28,765 nucleotides of DNA from CAYMDS01 sp964653195 (GCA_964653195.1 CAZZCX010000016.1:1-28765), one strand, 5' to 3'; positions 1 through 7,314 are shown, counted from the first letter of the stretch. The notes: generated by a model from the sequence alone, not told the origin. A program made the numbers and translations.

Positions 1-623
1 TCAAGCGCTCTTTTGGCGCGTGATTGTCCTTTTACGTCTTTCATATCAAACTCGTATTCATCTACGGAGCTTTGATTAGCGAGCGAGACATATGGATGAG
101 GATTAATTAAGATTTGTTTATTTAAATGGTGAAACAGAGAGAGAATATTATCTAATGGATAAATACTTATATTTTCAATAATTGAAGCTTCATAGGCATT
201 TTCAGAAGGTAGAAAAATGGAGCTTAGTTTGTGTTTTCGCGCCATAAGAACTTGTGGCAAAACTCCGTTTACTGCACGGATTTTTCCGTCTAACGATAGC
301 TCGCCGACAAACAGCGAGCTTGTGATGTCTGCCTGGATTTGGCCAGAGGCGATTAGAATCCCTAAAGCTATAGGTAGATCATATGAGGGTCCTTCTTTCG
401 GGAGATCAGCTGGTGCGAGGTTGACTGTGATGCGTCTGGCGGGGAAGTCTGCGCCTGAGTTTTTTATCGCGGAGCGGACGCGTTCTTTCGCTTCTTCAAC
501 TGCTTTATCGGGAAGTCCTACTATAGTGAAGGATGGCAATCCTTGTGATGCTATGTCTACTTCCACTTCAATTGGCAAAGCGTCAATTCCCACAATAGCA
601 GCAGATATCACTTTCGCAAGCAT
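1..623 (-). CDS. ComM/YifB-family Mg-chelatase-like AAA+ protein, N-terminal part (runs off left edge)
   Basis: The reverse strand encodes the N-terminal ~207 residues of a ComM/YifB-family protein. It opens MLAKVISAAIVGIDALPIEV and continues with the family's hallmarks: GLPSFTIVGLPDKAVEEAKERV, then SGADFPARRITVNLAPADLPKEGPSYDLPIALG, then VGELSLDGKIRAVNGVLP. The last readable residues, KGQSRAKRAL, are the lead-in to the AAA+ domain, which lies outside the window. The family includes ComM, a hexameric helicase acting in branch migration during natural transformation. CPR bacteria often keep competence genes, so a role in DNA uptake or recombination is plausible but inferred. The start ATG is preceded by TAATAT at a 6-nt distance, as in leaderless genes elsewhere in this window. 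The long open frame on the opposite strand over 217-636 is its antisense shadow. Confidence 0.93.
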   Translation of the reverse strand, partial: MLAKVISAAIVGIDALPIEVEVDIASQGLPSFTIVGLPDKAVEEAKERVRSAIKNSGADFPARRITVNLAPADLPKEGPSYDLPIALGILIASGQIQADITSSLFVGELSLDGKIRAVNGVLPQVLMARKHKLSSIFLPSENAYEASIIENISIYPLDNILSLFHHLNKQILINPHPYVSLANQSSVDEYEFDMKDVKGQSRAKRAL

Positions 624-629
624 AATTAA

Positions 630-635
630 ATATTA
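630..635 (-). promoter_or_regulatory. -10 box of the ComM-family gene (leaderless type)
   Basis: TAATAT on the minus strand ends 6 nt before the ATG at 623. The -35 candidate (TTCCAA, 17-bp spacer) is poor. No Shine-Dalgarno sequence is present. Confidence 0.45.
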
Positions 636-687
636 GCACTCAGAAATACCTTTTGGAATATTACGCTTAGAGAAAATAATTTACATG

Positions 688-716
688 TTGCAATTTTGTT
701 GAGATTATGGTATTTT
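688..716 (+). promoter_or_regulatory. Candidate promoter of the NMP kinase gene
   Basis: TTGCAA, a 17-bp spacer and TATTTT (711-716) precede the ATG at 733, giving a predicted leader of about 10 nt. The -10 is weak. The same -35 hexamer and spacer recur at 7357. Confidence 0.35.
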
Positions 717-732
717 TCAAAGCACAAGAATT

Positions 733-1518
733 ATGGCGGGCTCACCTGATACCAGAATACAAAGCGCAGATGTAGTTGGCGTTGCGCACTCATTAGAAAA
801 TTGCAGTTGTAGAACATGTGTTATTTTGGTTGGTAAGCCTGGAATGGGAAAGGGTACAAATGCGGAAATGTTTGTAAATCAACATCCTGAATCGCGAAAG
901 ATTGGAACAGGTGATATTTTTAGAGACTTAAGTAAACCAGATAGTAAATTCGCAGAAAAGTATCCTGAAGGTAGAGAAATTAAAGAAGTAATGGCTGCCG
1001 GTGATTTGGTGCGCGATGAATTAGTATTATCAATAGTTACACAAGAAACAGAGCGGATGTTCGGTGAGGAAGGAGCAGAAGTTGTGATATATGACGGAGC
1101 AATAAGAAATCGTGAACAAGATTTATACTTCAGAAGGCGTATTTTGCCTTCTTTAGGTGAAAATACTAATGTTCTTTACATAGACGTCAGGGGAGAAGAT
1201 GATACATATAGACAGCGTGTTCAGATAAGACGTGAGCAGGCATTAATACAGGGTAAGGCGATTAGAGAAGATGACACTGAAGAGGCAGTTGAAAAGAGAT
1301 TGGCTACTTACTACAGAACAACCCATCCCTTAGTTGAGGATCTTGAGGCAAGCGGAGAGCTTCATGTGATTGACGCTGAGCGTCCATTAGAAGAGGTTTA
1401 CGCAGATTTTGAGCAAACTATTTTTGTTGCAATGAATAGGTCTAATAATCCTGGTGTAGAAATTTCTGATAAGGCAAAATATTATCCCTCTATCAATTCT
1501 ACAGGACCAGTACTATAG
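733..1518 (+). CDS. Adenylate-kinase-like nucleoside monophosphate kinase
   Basis: Predicted P-loop NMP kinase that transfers a phosphate from a nucleoside triphosphate to a monophosphate. Seen: P-loop GKPGMGKGT (residues 34-42); GTGDIFRDL, matching the STGDMLR AMP-binding segment; GDLVRDELV, matching GELVPDELV; YDGAIRNREQ (120-129), matching the LDGFPRT catalytic segment with the arginine kept (R125); and REDDTEEAVEKRLATYYRTTHPL, matching the C-terminal adenylate kinase signature. The LID between about residues 163 and 180 is short and lacks the four-cysteine zinc site. Odd points are an N-terminal extension of about 28 residues before the first beta strand, containing three cysteines (C24, C26, C29), a C-terminal tail of about 30 residues, and GAIRN in place of GFPRT. 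It may be a second, divergent kinase with a different substrate rather than the housekeeping Adk. It stops 3 nt short of the convergent dehydratase gene. Confidence 0.82.
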   Translation: MAGSPDTRIQSADVVGVAHSLENCSCRTCVILVGKPGMGKGTNAEMFVNQHPESRKIGTGDIFRDLSKPDSKFAEKYPEGREIKEVMAAGDLVRDELVLSIVTQETERMFGEEGAEVVIYDGAIRNREQDLYFRRRILPSLGENTNVLYIDVRGEDDTYRQRVQIRREQALIQGKAIREDDTEEAVEKRLATYYRTTHPLVEDLEASGELHVIDAERPLEEVYADFEQTIFVAMNRSNNPGVEISDKAKYYPSINSTGPVL

Positions 1519-1521
1519 GAG

Positions 1522-1860
1522 TTAGGAATTTAACTTATCTATCTTTGCTGCTAATATAAAATCATTCAAATACAACCCTTTTATTTTGTGCGTCCATAGC
1601 GTGACAGTTACTTTATTCCAATTATGTAAATTAATATCTGGATGATGACCCTCAAGCTCTGCGATTTCTCCAATTCTTTTCACAAAATCTAGAGCTTTTA
1701 GGAAATTCTTTAACTTAAACTCTCTAACTAGCTTTTTGTTTTCTATCACATCCCAGAGAGGCACCTGCGATTTATATATCGCTATTTGTTCTGAGTTATA
1801 AGGCTTGACGTTTCCTTCGCAGGGTTCACATTTCTGAGAAGTCAGGCTTTGGCTGGTCAT
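1522..1860 (-). CDS. 4a-hydroxytetrahydrobiopterin (pterin-4a-carbinolamine) dehydratase
   Basis: 112-residue member of the PCD/DCoH family, which dehydrates 4a-hydroxytetrahydropterin. The family motif E-x3-H-H-P-x6-W-x9-H-x8-D is fully present: E68, H72, H73, P74, W81, H91 and D100. The N-terminus, with KCEPCEG at residues 10-16, is also typical. Length matches the usual 95-120 residues. I chose ATG 1860 rather than the ATG at 1875 because a perfect TATAAT (1867-1872) lies between the two, exactly 6 nt before 1860. No pterin-dependent hydroxylase or pterin synthesis gene is in view, so its physiological partner is unknown; a role in molybdopterin or folate metabolism or as a moonlighting protein would be speculation. 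It converges with the kinase gene (3-nt gap). Confidence 0.93.
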   Translation of the reverse strand: MTSQSLTSQKCEPCEGNVKPYNSEQIAIYKSQVPLWDVIENKKLVREFKLKNFLKALDFVKRIGEIAELEGHHPDINLHNWNKVTVTLWTHKIKGLYLNDFILAAKIDKLNS

Positions 1861-1866
1861 AAAACT

Positions 1867-1872
1867 ATTATA
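1867..1872 (-). promoter_or_regulatory. -10 box TATAAT of the dehydratase gene (leaderless type)
   Basis: Perfect TATAAT on the minus strand, then AGTTTT, then ATG. The identical 15 bases (TATAATAGTTTTATG) precede the cupin gene at 17712-17726. No convincing -35. Confidence 0.55.
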
Positions 1873-2021
1873 CATCGATTTAGTAATTTGTTTTTTTTGT
1901 GATTTAATGAATAATTTAACTTATTAATAAGTAAAGGGTTAAATTATCAAAAGAAAGTTGAGGGTTCAGTTTACATTCATTTTTATTACAGAATAATTAC
2001 AATAATCAATAATTTTCTTTG

Positions 2022-2027
2022 TAAAAT
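2022..2027 (+). promoter_or_regulatory. -10 box of the 35-residue miniprotein gene
   Basis: TAAAAT followed by 6 nt and the ATG at 2034, the same geometry as other leaderless genes here. The -35 (TTACAA with a 19-bp spacer) is poor. Confidence 0.4.
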
Positions 2028-2033
2028 GACAGC

Positions 2034-2141
2034 ATGGGAGATTACATTATACCCTTACTTATGGCCTGGCTACTTGTAGCTCCTATCACTCTTATTGTAT
2101 TTATGATATTTACGGACTACCTTCAGAGCCGAAGAATTTAA
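2034..2141 (+). CDS. 35-residue single-pass membrane miniprotein
   Basis: A short reading frame opens MGDYIIPLLMAWLLVAPITL and ends FTDYLQSRRI. Residues 4-26 form one strongly hydrophobic segment. The tail ends in basic residues, which predicts the C-terminus inside. Support for a real gene: a TAAAAT hexamer 6 nt before the ATG, as in other genes of this window, and a stop codon (2139-2141) that abuts the stop codon of the convergent HAD gene (2142-2144) with no base between. Function is unknown. Single-span miniproteins of this size often regulate larger membrane proteins, but nothing here names a partner. Chance origin in AT-rich DNA remains possible. Confidence 0.5.
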   Translation: MGDYIIPLLMAWLLVAPITLIVFMIFTDYLQSRRI

Positions 2142-2891
2142 TTATTTTTCTTCACAAACGAATTTCTGTATTACGTCCGCAACACCATCCTGCTGAACGC
2201 TTGGGGCTATATAGTGAGCAATTTCTTTAAGATCAGAAAACGCATTACCCATAGCTACTCTTAATCCAGACGCCATAAGCAGCGGAAAATCATTATAGCT
2301 ATCACCTATACTGATGATTTCATGAGTTTCAATCCCCATGATTTTTGCGATCTCGCTTATACCGTGTTGTTTTGTTGCAGCGACATGATTTATATTAATT
2401 TCATATTTGTCCTCTTTCCAATCACGTAGCTTATGAAGAGCAATTGAAGGGACTTTGTAGTTAAAATCTAAAATCTTTTCTGCCTGATATGAGGTAAGTC
2501 CATAAATGAAGCCTCCTAGGGATTTTTTTGGTAATTTACTTTTTATTTTATAATCTTTTTCTCCGTCGTTTATTACAAGCGGGAGATTAAGTTCAAGTAT
2601 TTTATCTTTTAAAATTTCAAGATCTTTATTCTCAAGAGGAAATTCATTTATAATTTTATCAATTTTCGGATCATAAATTTGAGCACCTCCGTTTATAATG
2701 CAAGGACTTGTTAAGGGGAGATGTGGAAGGATGTATCTGAGTTTAAAAAGAGGTCTGCCAGTAGCAATTCCTACAAATACTTTTTCGCTTGCGTGCCTTA
2801 AGGCAGAGAGAACTTTTTCTGATGGGTAATTTGATTCTCCATATGTAACAAGAGTTCCATCGTAATCACAAATCAATGCTTTATATTTCAT
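2142..2891 (-). CDS. Cof-type HAD-superfamily (IIB) phosphatase
   Basis: 249-residue haloacid dehalogenase-like hydrolase, probably a sugar- or nucleotide-phosphate phosphatase in the cytoplasm. Seen: nucleophile motif CDYDGTL with D9 and D11; motif II IATGRP (T44); the Cof-family NGG segment; lysine 174 in ATKQHGI, the motif III position; and GDSYNDFPLL (196-201 and on), the acidic motif IV that holds magnesium. The cap between motifs II and III is the alpha/beta C2 type. I chose ATG 2891. The longest frame would begin at a TTG that lies inside the -35 box, and the intermediate ATG (2906) lies inside the -10 box, so neither can be translated from this promoter. The substrate cannot be deduced. 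Confidence 0.9.
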   Translation of the reverse strand: MKYKALICDYDGTLVTYGESNYPSEKVLSALRHASEKVFVGIATGRPLFKLRYILPHLPLTSPCIINGGAQIYDPKIDKIINEFPLENKDLEILKDKILELNLPLVINDGEKDYKIKSKLPKKSLGGFIYGLTSYQAEKILDFNYKVPSIALHKLRDWKEDKYEININHVAATKQHGISEIAKIMGIETHEIISIGDSYNDFPLLMASGLRVAMGNAFSDLKEIAHYIAPSVQQDGVADVIQKFVCEEK

Positions 2892-2904
2892 ATGCGGACT
2901 TAAC

Positions 2905-2933
2905 ATTCTAGTGAATTGAATTAAGAAAATCAA
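2905..2933 (-). promoter_or_regulatory. Promoter of the HAD gene, TTGATT-17-TAGAAT
   Basis: Minus strand: -35 TTGATT (2928-2933), 17-bp spacer, -10 TAGAAT (2905-2910). The ATG at 2891 lies 13 nt beyond, giving a predicted 5' leader of about 6 nt. Decides the start of the HAD gene. Confidence 0.6.
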
Positions 2934-2968
2934 ACACTAGCATGCTACAATGAAGGCAAATAAAACAA

Positions 2969-3043
2969 GTTACGAGTTATAAATTATAAGTTATAAGTCA
3001 AGTGGCCATCAACTCATAACTCAGGACTCGTCACTCATAACTC
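2969..3043 (+). repeat. Two blocks of 7-bp tandem repeats, mutually inverted, upstream of dnaG
   Basis: Left block 2969-2996 holds four heptamers: GTTACGA, GTTATAA, ATTATAA, GTTATAA. Right block 3012-3043 holds ACTCATA, ACTCAGG, ACTCGTC, ACTCATA and a half unit ACTC. The two blocks are partly reverse complementary (GAGTTAT on the left, ATAACTC twice on the right), so the RNA could fold into a long, slipped stem ending 9 nt before the dnaG start. The strict 7-base period resembles the short tandemly repeated repetitive sequences described in cyanobacteria. Whether other copies exist in this genome cannot be seen here. Confidence 0.7.
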
Positions 3044-3052
3044 TTTTCATTT

Positions 3053-4816
3053 ATGGATCAGGTGTCACAAATTCGCGAAAAGCTTGATATAGTTTCATTT
3101 ATTTCAGACTTTGTTCCGTTAAAGAAGGCGGGGAAAAACTTTCATGGTCTTTGTCCGTTCCATGGTGAGAAAACGCCAAGTTTCGTGGTCTCCCCGGATA
3201 GGCAGATCTGGCATTGTTTCGGTTGTCAAAAAGGTGGAGACATCTATACATTCCTAATGGATTTTGAGCGGTTGGAATTTCCTGAGGCGCTAAGATACTT
3301 AGCGAAACAAGCAGGGGTTGAGTTGATCCAGACTAATTTCGCAGATTCCTCAACTTCTGCAAAAAAAGAGCAGTTATACAAAGTGAATGCTATAGCTGCA
3401 GAATTTTATCATTATATTCTGACCAAGCATAATGCAGGAAAAGCAGCTTATGATTACTTAGAGAAACGGGGTATAAATGAAAAATTGGTGAAGACTTTTA
3501 AGCTAGGCTTTGCGCCCTCTTCCGGCAAGGCACTTATTCGATATCTGCTGCAGAAAAAACGAATCCAGAAAGAAGATGTTGTTGATGCAGGGTTGGCTGT
3601 TTCTTATACAAATGGACTCTCAGATTTCTTTAAGAATAGACTCATTTTTCCTCTGATCGATTATCGAGAAAACGTACTTGGTTTTTCCGGTCGAATACTG
3701 GATGAAAATATTGCGTTTGGTGGAAAATATATAAATACGCGAGATACGATGATTTATCATAAACGAACTCATTTTTTTGGTCTGAATATAACTAAAGATT
3801 CGATAAGGAAATCAAATCAGGCGATACTTGTCGAGGGAGAATTTGATGTGATGAGTTGCTTTCGGGAAGGTATTACAAATGTATTGGCTGTAAAAGGTAC
3901 TGCGCTTACTGAGGAGCAAATAAATCTTCTTTCTCGCTACGCTGATAAAGTAACAATTTGCTTTGATGGTGACTCTGCGGGACAGGAAGCCATAATAAGA
4001 AGCTTGCCGGTTCTTTCCAGGAAGCAGATAAATACAACAGTTGTGGTGATACCTTCGGGAAAAGATCCAGATGAAGCTTTGAAAATAAACCCAATTGAAT
4101 TTAAGAAAGCGGTTGAGCAAGACATTAGTGTTTATGATTTTATGTTTGAGAGAACACTTAAGATAAGCTCGGCATCTACATCTGAAGGGAAACGAAAAAT
4201 TGCCGAAACCCTACTTCCTATAATTGACGATATCAAAAATGCCATCGTGAAAGAGCACTATCTGCGTAAATTAAGCACCAGCATTGAAACTACTTATGAA
4301 AGTATAGTTGAAGAATTGTCAAAATTGACGAAAAAAACTATAGAAGAAGTAGCCGTAGAATCGATAAAAAACAAAAGGAGCAGGGAAGAGATTTTAGGAG
4401 AATATCTCATAGCGCTTATCTTTCAAGCGCCTGATCCTCTTTTATGTGCTAAGACTGCCTGGAGTGTTTTATCTGCCTACATTGCAAATACACGTGCTTA
4501 TCAGAAGCTTATATCTTATTACCTTGAGTACGTAGAGAAGGGAGTTGATCCAGGACAATTTAGTGTCAGTTTGCCAACAGAATTTTTGGACATTTACAAT
4601 ACAGCGCTTTTATATCCTTTACCTACATTTTCGGAAATAGATAAATATGTGCTAGAAGCCAAAAAAACTGCAGAACAGTTAAAATCTCTTTATTTAAAGG
4701 AGCGAATGAAGGAGTTATCTGCTGCAATAAAGACAAACGAGGCTGAGGGTCGAACTAATGAATCAGAAAAAATGAGGGAAGAGTATTCCAGCTTGGTGGC
4801 ACAACTGAAGGATTGA
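3053..4816 (+). CDS. dnaG: DNA primase DnaG
   Basis: 587-residue replicative primase that makes RNA primers on the lagging strand. Domains: N-terminal zinc-binding domain with C34, H37, C55 and C58 (CPFHGEKTPSF, then WHCFGCQKGGD); the RNA polymerase core at about 110-360, including INTRDTMIYHKRTHFFGL; and the TOPRIM fold with E261-G262 in ILVEGEFDV and the metal-binding acidic run FDGDSAGQEA (about 304-313). The C-terminal ~150 residues are helical and divergent, as expected for the helicase-interacting domain. Length is typical. It is followed 75 bp downstream by rpoD, the classic primase-sigma pair of the macromolecular synthesis operon, but without rpsU in front. There is no Shine-Dalgarno sequence; the leader carries the heptamer repeats. 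Confidence 0.98.
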   Translation: MDQVSQIREKLDIVSFISDFVPLKKAGKNFHGLCPFHGEKTPSFVVSPDRQIWHCFGCQKGGDIYTFLMDFERLEFPEALRYLAKQAGVELIQTNFADSSTSAKKEQLYKVNAIAAEFYHYILTKHNAGKAAYDYLEKRGINEKLVKTFKLGFAPSSGKALIRYLLQKKRIQKEDVVDAGLAVSYTNGLSDFFKNRLIFPLIDYRENVLGFSGRILDENIAFGGKYINTRDTMIYHKRTHFFGLNITKDSIRKSNQAILVEGEFDVMSCFREGITNVLAVKGTALTEEQINLLSRYADKVTICFDGDSAGQEAIIRSLPVLSRKQINTTVVVIPSGKDPDEALKINPIEFKKAVEQDISVYDFMFERTLKISSASTSEGKRKIAETLLPIIDDIKNAIVKEHYLRKLSTSIETTYESIVEELSKLTKKTIEEVAVESIKNKRSREEILGEYLIALIFQAPDPLLCAKTAWSVLSAYIANTRAYQKLISYYLEYVEKGVDPGQFSVSLPTEFLDIYNTALLYPLPTFSEIDKYVLEAKKTAEQLKSLYLKERMKELSAAIKTNEAEGRTNESEKMREEYSSLVAQLKD

Positions 4817-4824
4817 ATTCCCCC

Positions 4825-4852
4825 TTGTCTTCTGGGCATATTCTGCTACAAT
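4825..4852 (+). promoter_or_regulatory. Promoter of rpoD, TTGTCT-16-TACAAT
   Basis: -35 TTGTCT (4825-4830), 16-bp spacer, -10 TACAAT (4847-4852), just after the dnaG stop. It gives rpoD its own transcription start at about 4859, separate from read-through from dnaG. Confidence 0.5.
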
Positions 4853-4859
4853 CTAATTC

Positions 4860-4875
4860 ACCCATGAAAATGGGT
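4860..4875 (+). other. GNRA-capped hairpin at the predicted rpoD transcript 5' end
   Basis: ACCCAT-GAAA-ATGGGT: a perfect 6-bp stem with a GAAA tetraloop, starting within a base of the transcription start predicted from the TACAAT box. It is followed by TTCTATTTG, so it could instead be a weak dnaG terminator. A 12-codon frame starting at 4864 inside the hairpin (MKMGFYLLENEY) overlaps the rpoD start. Confidence 0.5.
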
Positions 4876-4891
4876 TTCTATTTGTTGGAAA

Positions 4892-5983
4892 ATGAATACT
4901 AATAAGGCCAAATCCCCAGCTATACTCACAGATATTGTCGCTACTGCAAAAAAACGTGGGTATATCACCCAAGACGAGATTTTGGGTATATTCTCCCGTC
5001 CTGAAGAGCATTTAGTTGAGCTTGATACTCTTTACGACAAATTAATGCATTCAAGCGTTGACGTTTTTGAATCAGTGGCGCAAGAAAAGGATGACCAGAA
5101 GTCTATCGAAGATTTAGAAAAGGAGCTTGAGGCCCTTACGGTTTTAACGGAGGGGACTGTCTCAGATCCTGTCAGGATGTATCTTAAGGAAATAGGTCGG
5201 ATTCCTTTACTTACATTTGACCAGGAGATTGAGTTAGCTAAGCGCGTTGAAAAAAGCGATAAAGCAGCAAAGCAGCAGTTGATTAATTCAAATCTTCGCT
5301 TGGTTGTTTCAATTGCGAAGAAATATATTGGAAGGGGTTTGACACTTCTAGATCTTATTCAAGAAGGGAATCAAGGGCTGATTCGCGCAGTTGAGAAGTA
5401 TGACTGGAGGCGAGGATTTAAGTTTTCGACATATGCAACTTGGTGGATTAGGCAATCAGTAACCCGCGCAATTGCTGATCAGGCACGTACAATTAGAATT
5501 CCAGTACATATGGTAGAGAATATTAATCGGTTTTTAAGAACTTCAAGAAAGCTTATGCAGGAATTGGGACGTGAACCTACGCCTGAAGAAGTGGCGAAGG
5601 TTTTAGGAATAGAACCTGAGAAAGCGCTTGAAATCATAAAGATTTCCCAAAATCCTGCCAGTCTTGAATCGCCTGTGGGCGATGAAGAGGATAGTAAATT
5701 GGGAGATTTCATTCATGATTCGTCTGCACCTACACTTTTTGATGCAGCATCTAAGGAATTACTTAAAGAACAAGTAGATCAAGTCCTACAGACTCTCTCA
5801 GACCGCGAGAGAAGGGTTCTCGAAGAACGGTTCGGACTAAAAGATGGAAGGCCAAAGACACTTGAAGAAGTTGGTAGGATGTTTGCTGTAACGCGTGAAA
5901 GAATACGTCAGATCGAAGCGAAAGCTTTAAGAAAACTTCGCCATCCCTCACGTGGAAATAAACTAAGAGATTATTTAGGTTGA
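4892..5983 (+). CDS. rpoD: Primary sigma-70 factor RpoD (SigA)
   Basis: 363-residue housekeeping sigma factor directing RNA polymerase to -10/-35 promoters. Region 1.1-like helices at about 10-60 (ILTDIVATAKKRGYITQDEI); region 1.2 at 92-110 (DPVRMYLKEIGRIPLLT); region 2 at about 112-207 with NLRLVVSIAKKY, LDLIQEGNQGLIRAVEKYD and the -10-reading FSTYATWWIRQSVTRAI; region 3 at about 208-270; region 4 at about 300-350 with the -35-reading helix TLEEVGRMFAVTRERIRQIE. It is compact, with no long insertion between 1.2 and 2.1. The -10 recognition region is canonical, consistent with the many TATAAT-like boxes in the window. The last 9 bp overlap the end of the convergent gene. Confidence 0.98.
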   Translation: MNTNKAKSPAILTDIVATAKKRGYITQDEILGIFSRPEEHLVELDTLYDKLMHSSVDVFESVAQEKDDQKSIEDLEKELEALTVLTEGTVSDPVRMYLKEIGRIPLLTFDQEIELAKRVEKSDKAAKQQLINSNLRLVVSIAKKYIGRGLTLLDLIQEGNQGLIRAVEKYDWRRGFKFSTYATWWIRQSVTRAIADQARTIRIPVHMVENINRFLRTSRKLMQELGREPTPEEVAKVLGIEPEKALEIIKISQNPASLESPVGDEEDSKLGDFIHDSSAPTLFDAASKELLKEQVDQVLQTLSDRERRVLEERFGLKDGRPKTLEEVGRMFAVTRERIRQIEAKALRKLRHPSRGNKLRDYLG

Positions 5984-7306
5984 GCTTTCTTTAAGCGCTG
6001 AGACTGCTTGTTGCCAGAATTGCTTTACTCCATCTGATCGTGTTTCTTTACTATCATTATTAGGTTTATATTCAATCATCTTTAGAAATATTTCCTGTTT
6101 TATGCACCAGGAGATAAATATCGACGCTGCATACGGATCTTCCGGAAGGCTTAAGGCACGCCAACTCACTATATTTTTTCTTAATTCAAATGGAACTTCT
6201 TCAGATTTCCTAGAACATTGCCATAAAACGAACTGCTCTTCAATAGACGGCATCATTTTGCGTACGCGAAGAAAGTGGATATTGTCGTACTCTTGTCGTC
6301 CTACCGGTTTTGAGAACAGCAAAATTACTCCCCCAATTTGATAGGGAGCGCATAGTGCTTTGAAGGTTTGTTCGCTAGGCTTTGTTATTTCAAGTGAAAT
6401 TGTTTCCTTTATAAGTAGGTTTTCATAATTATTTACTGTCGTTCTATCATGGCTTGAGGTATACACATTTACATAAGAAAGCTTTTTCACCTGTAATATA
6501 AAGTTTTTTGTGTAGTAAGCTTCTTTTGAGACTATATGAAAAGCGAATCTTTTATCTGTTTTGTGTAAGTTTCTTACAACATCAATTAGGAATTTAGTTC
6601 CTATTGCTGCACCTGAAACCGGAATGCTAATATTTGTAATCTTACCTGCGGGTTTTAGCTGATTGATTCTGGATTCATAATTTGTAGCACTTAATTTATT
6701 TGCGAAGAGTGGACTAACGGGGTATGCGTTAACTGATATAGGTACTCGTTTTAAATTGGCTTTTCGCCCGAGCTCCGCTAGGTGGATTCTGGTGTATTCA
6801 CTTGGAACGAAAATCAAATCAGCTTCAGGAACATACCAGAAAAATTGTGGACTATCATCTGTGACTTGTACCAAAAGTATTATTTTTGTATTTGTATCCT
6901 TCTCAAGTTTCTCCTTAAAAACTGCTATTTGATGAGCGAGTGCGCTGTGTGTTGCGACAACCAAGATCGTCTTTGGTACGGTCAGTCTTTCGCCAAGAAT
7001 TGTTATGAACTGCTGGTACAATAATTTGGTTTGCGCTCTGAAGTAATATCTTAATACCGGTGTCGAGATTTTCTCAATAGACTTTGTTTGCAAAAACTCC
7101 ATTATAAAACGGGTGTACGGATGAATGGAAATGAATCTATAAAAAGTATCTATTGACCTATTTTGAGCGCCTAGTAAGACAGGCGATGCTGCTTCGGGCA
7201 AGCCATGAAATAATGCATCTGTTACTCTGATGTGTCCAAGTCCAGTGGGGGCTGTAGCAAAAACAATAAGTAGTTCATCGTCTGAAAGTATGCTTTCCTC
7301 AGTCAT
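5975..7306 (-). CDS. GT-B-fold glycosyltransferase-like protein
   Basis: 443-residue protein whose N-terminus, VFATAPTGLGHIRVTDALFHGL, resembles the glycine-rich acceptor loop of GT28/MurG and diacylglycerol glucosyltransferase proteins (GxGH followed by a helix). Also seen are VATHSALAHQIA and VQVTDDSPQFFWYVPEADLIFVPSE, as in the acceptor domain of these enzymes, an interdomain segment around 225-235, and EITKPSEQTFKAL (about 327-339), which resembles the nucleotide-sugar-binding segment of the C-terminal domain. No signal peptide or clear membrane span, so probably peripheral on the inner membrane face. A role in glycolipid or cell-envelope sugar transfer is inferred; donor and acceptor are unknown, and the C-terminal half is divergent. 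The 3' end overlaps rpoD by 9 bp in the opposite direction. Confidence 0.6.
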   Translation of the reverse strand: MTEESILSDDELLIVFATAPTGLGHIRVTDALFHGLPEAASPVLLGAQNRSIDTFYRFISIHPYTRFIMEFLQTKSIEKISTPVLRYYFRAQTKLLYQQFITILGERLTVPKTILVVATHSALAHQIAVFKEKLEKDTNTKIILLVQVTDDSPQFFWYVPEADLIFVPSEYTRIHLAELGRKANLKRVPISVNAYPVSPLFANKLSATNYESRINQLKPAGKITNISIPVSGAAIGTKFLIDVVRNLHKTDKRFAFHIVSKEAYYTKNFILQVKKLSYVNVYTSSHDRTTVNNYENLLIKETISLEITKPSEQTFKALCAPYQIGGVILLFSKPVGRQEYDNIHFLRVRKMMPSIEEQFVLWQCSRKSEEVPFELRKNIVSWRALSLPEDPYAASIFISWCIKQEIFLKMIEYKPNNDSKETRSDGVKQFWQQAVSALKESST

Positions 7307-7314
7307 ATAATTAG

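Noticed and set aside
217..636. Open frame of 139 codons on the plus strand
   Set aside because: It is the antisense of a clear ComM/YifB N-terminus on the minus strand and shows no family features of its own.
2892..2933. Longer N-terminus for the HAD phosphatase
   Set aside because: The TTG start lies in the -35 box and the ATG at 2906 in the -10 box of a good promoter; the HAD fold starts at MKYKALICDYDGT.
2969..3043. CRISPR array in front of dnaG
   Set aside because: Units are only 7 bp with no spacers; it is a short tandem repeat, and no cas gene is present.
3812..4125. Several minus-strand open frames inside dnaG
   Set aside because: They are antisense to the TOPRIM region of dnaG and lack domain features or start signals.
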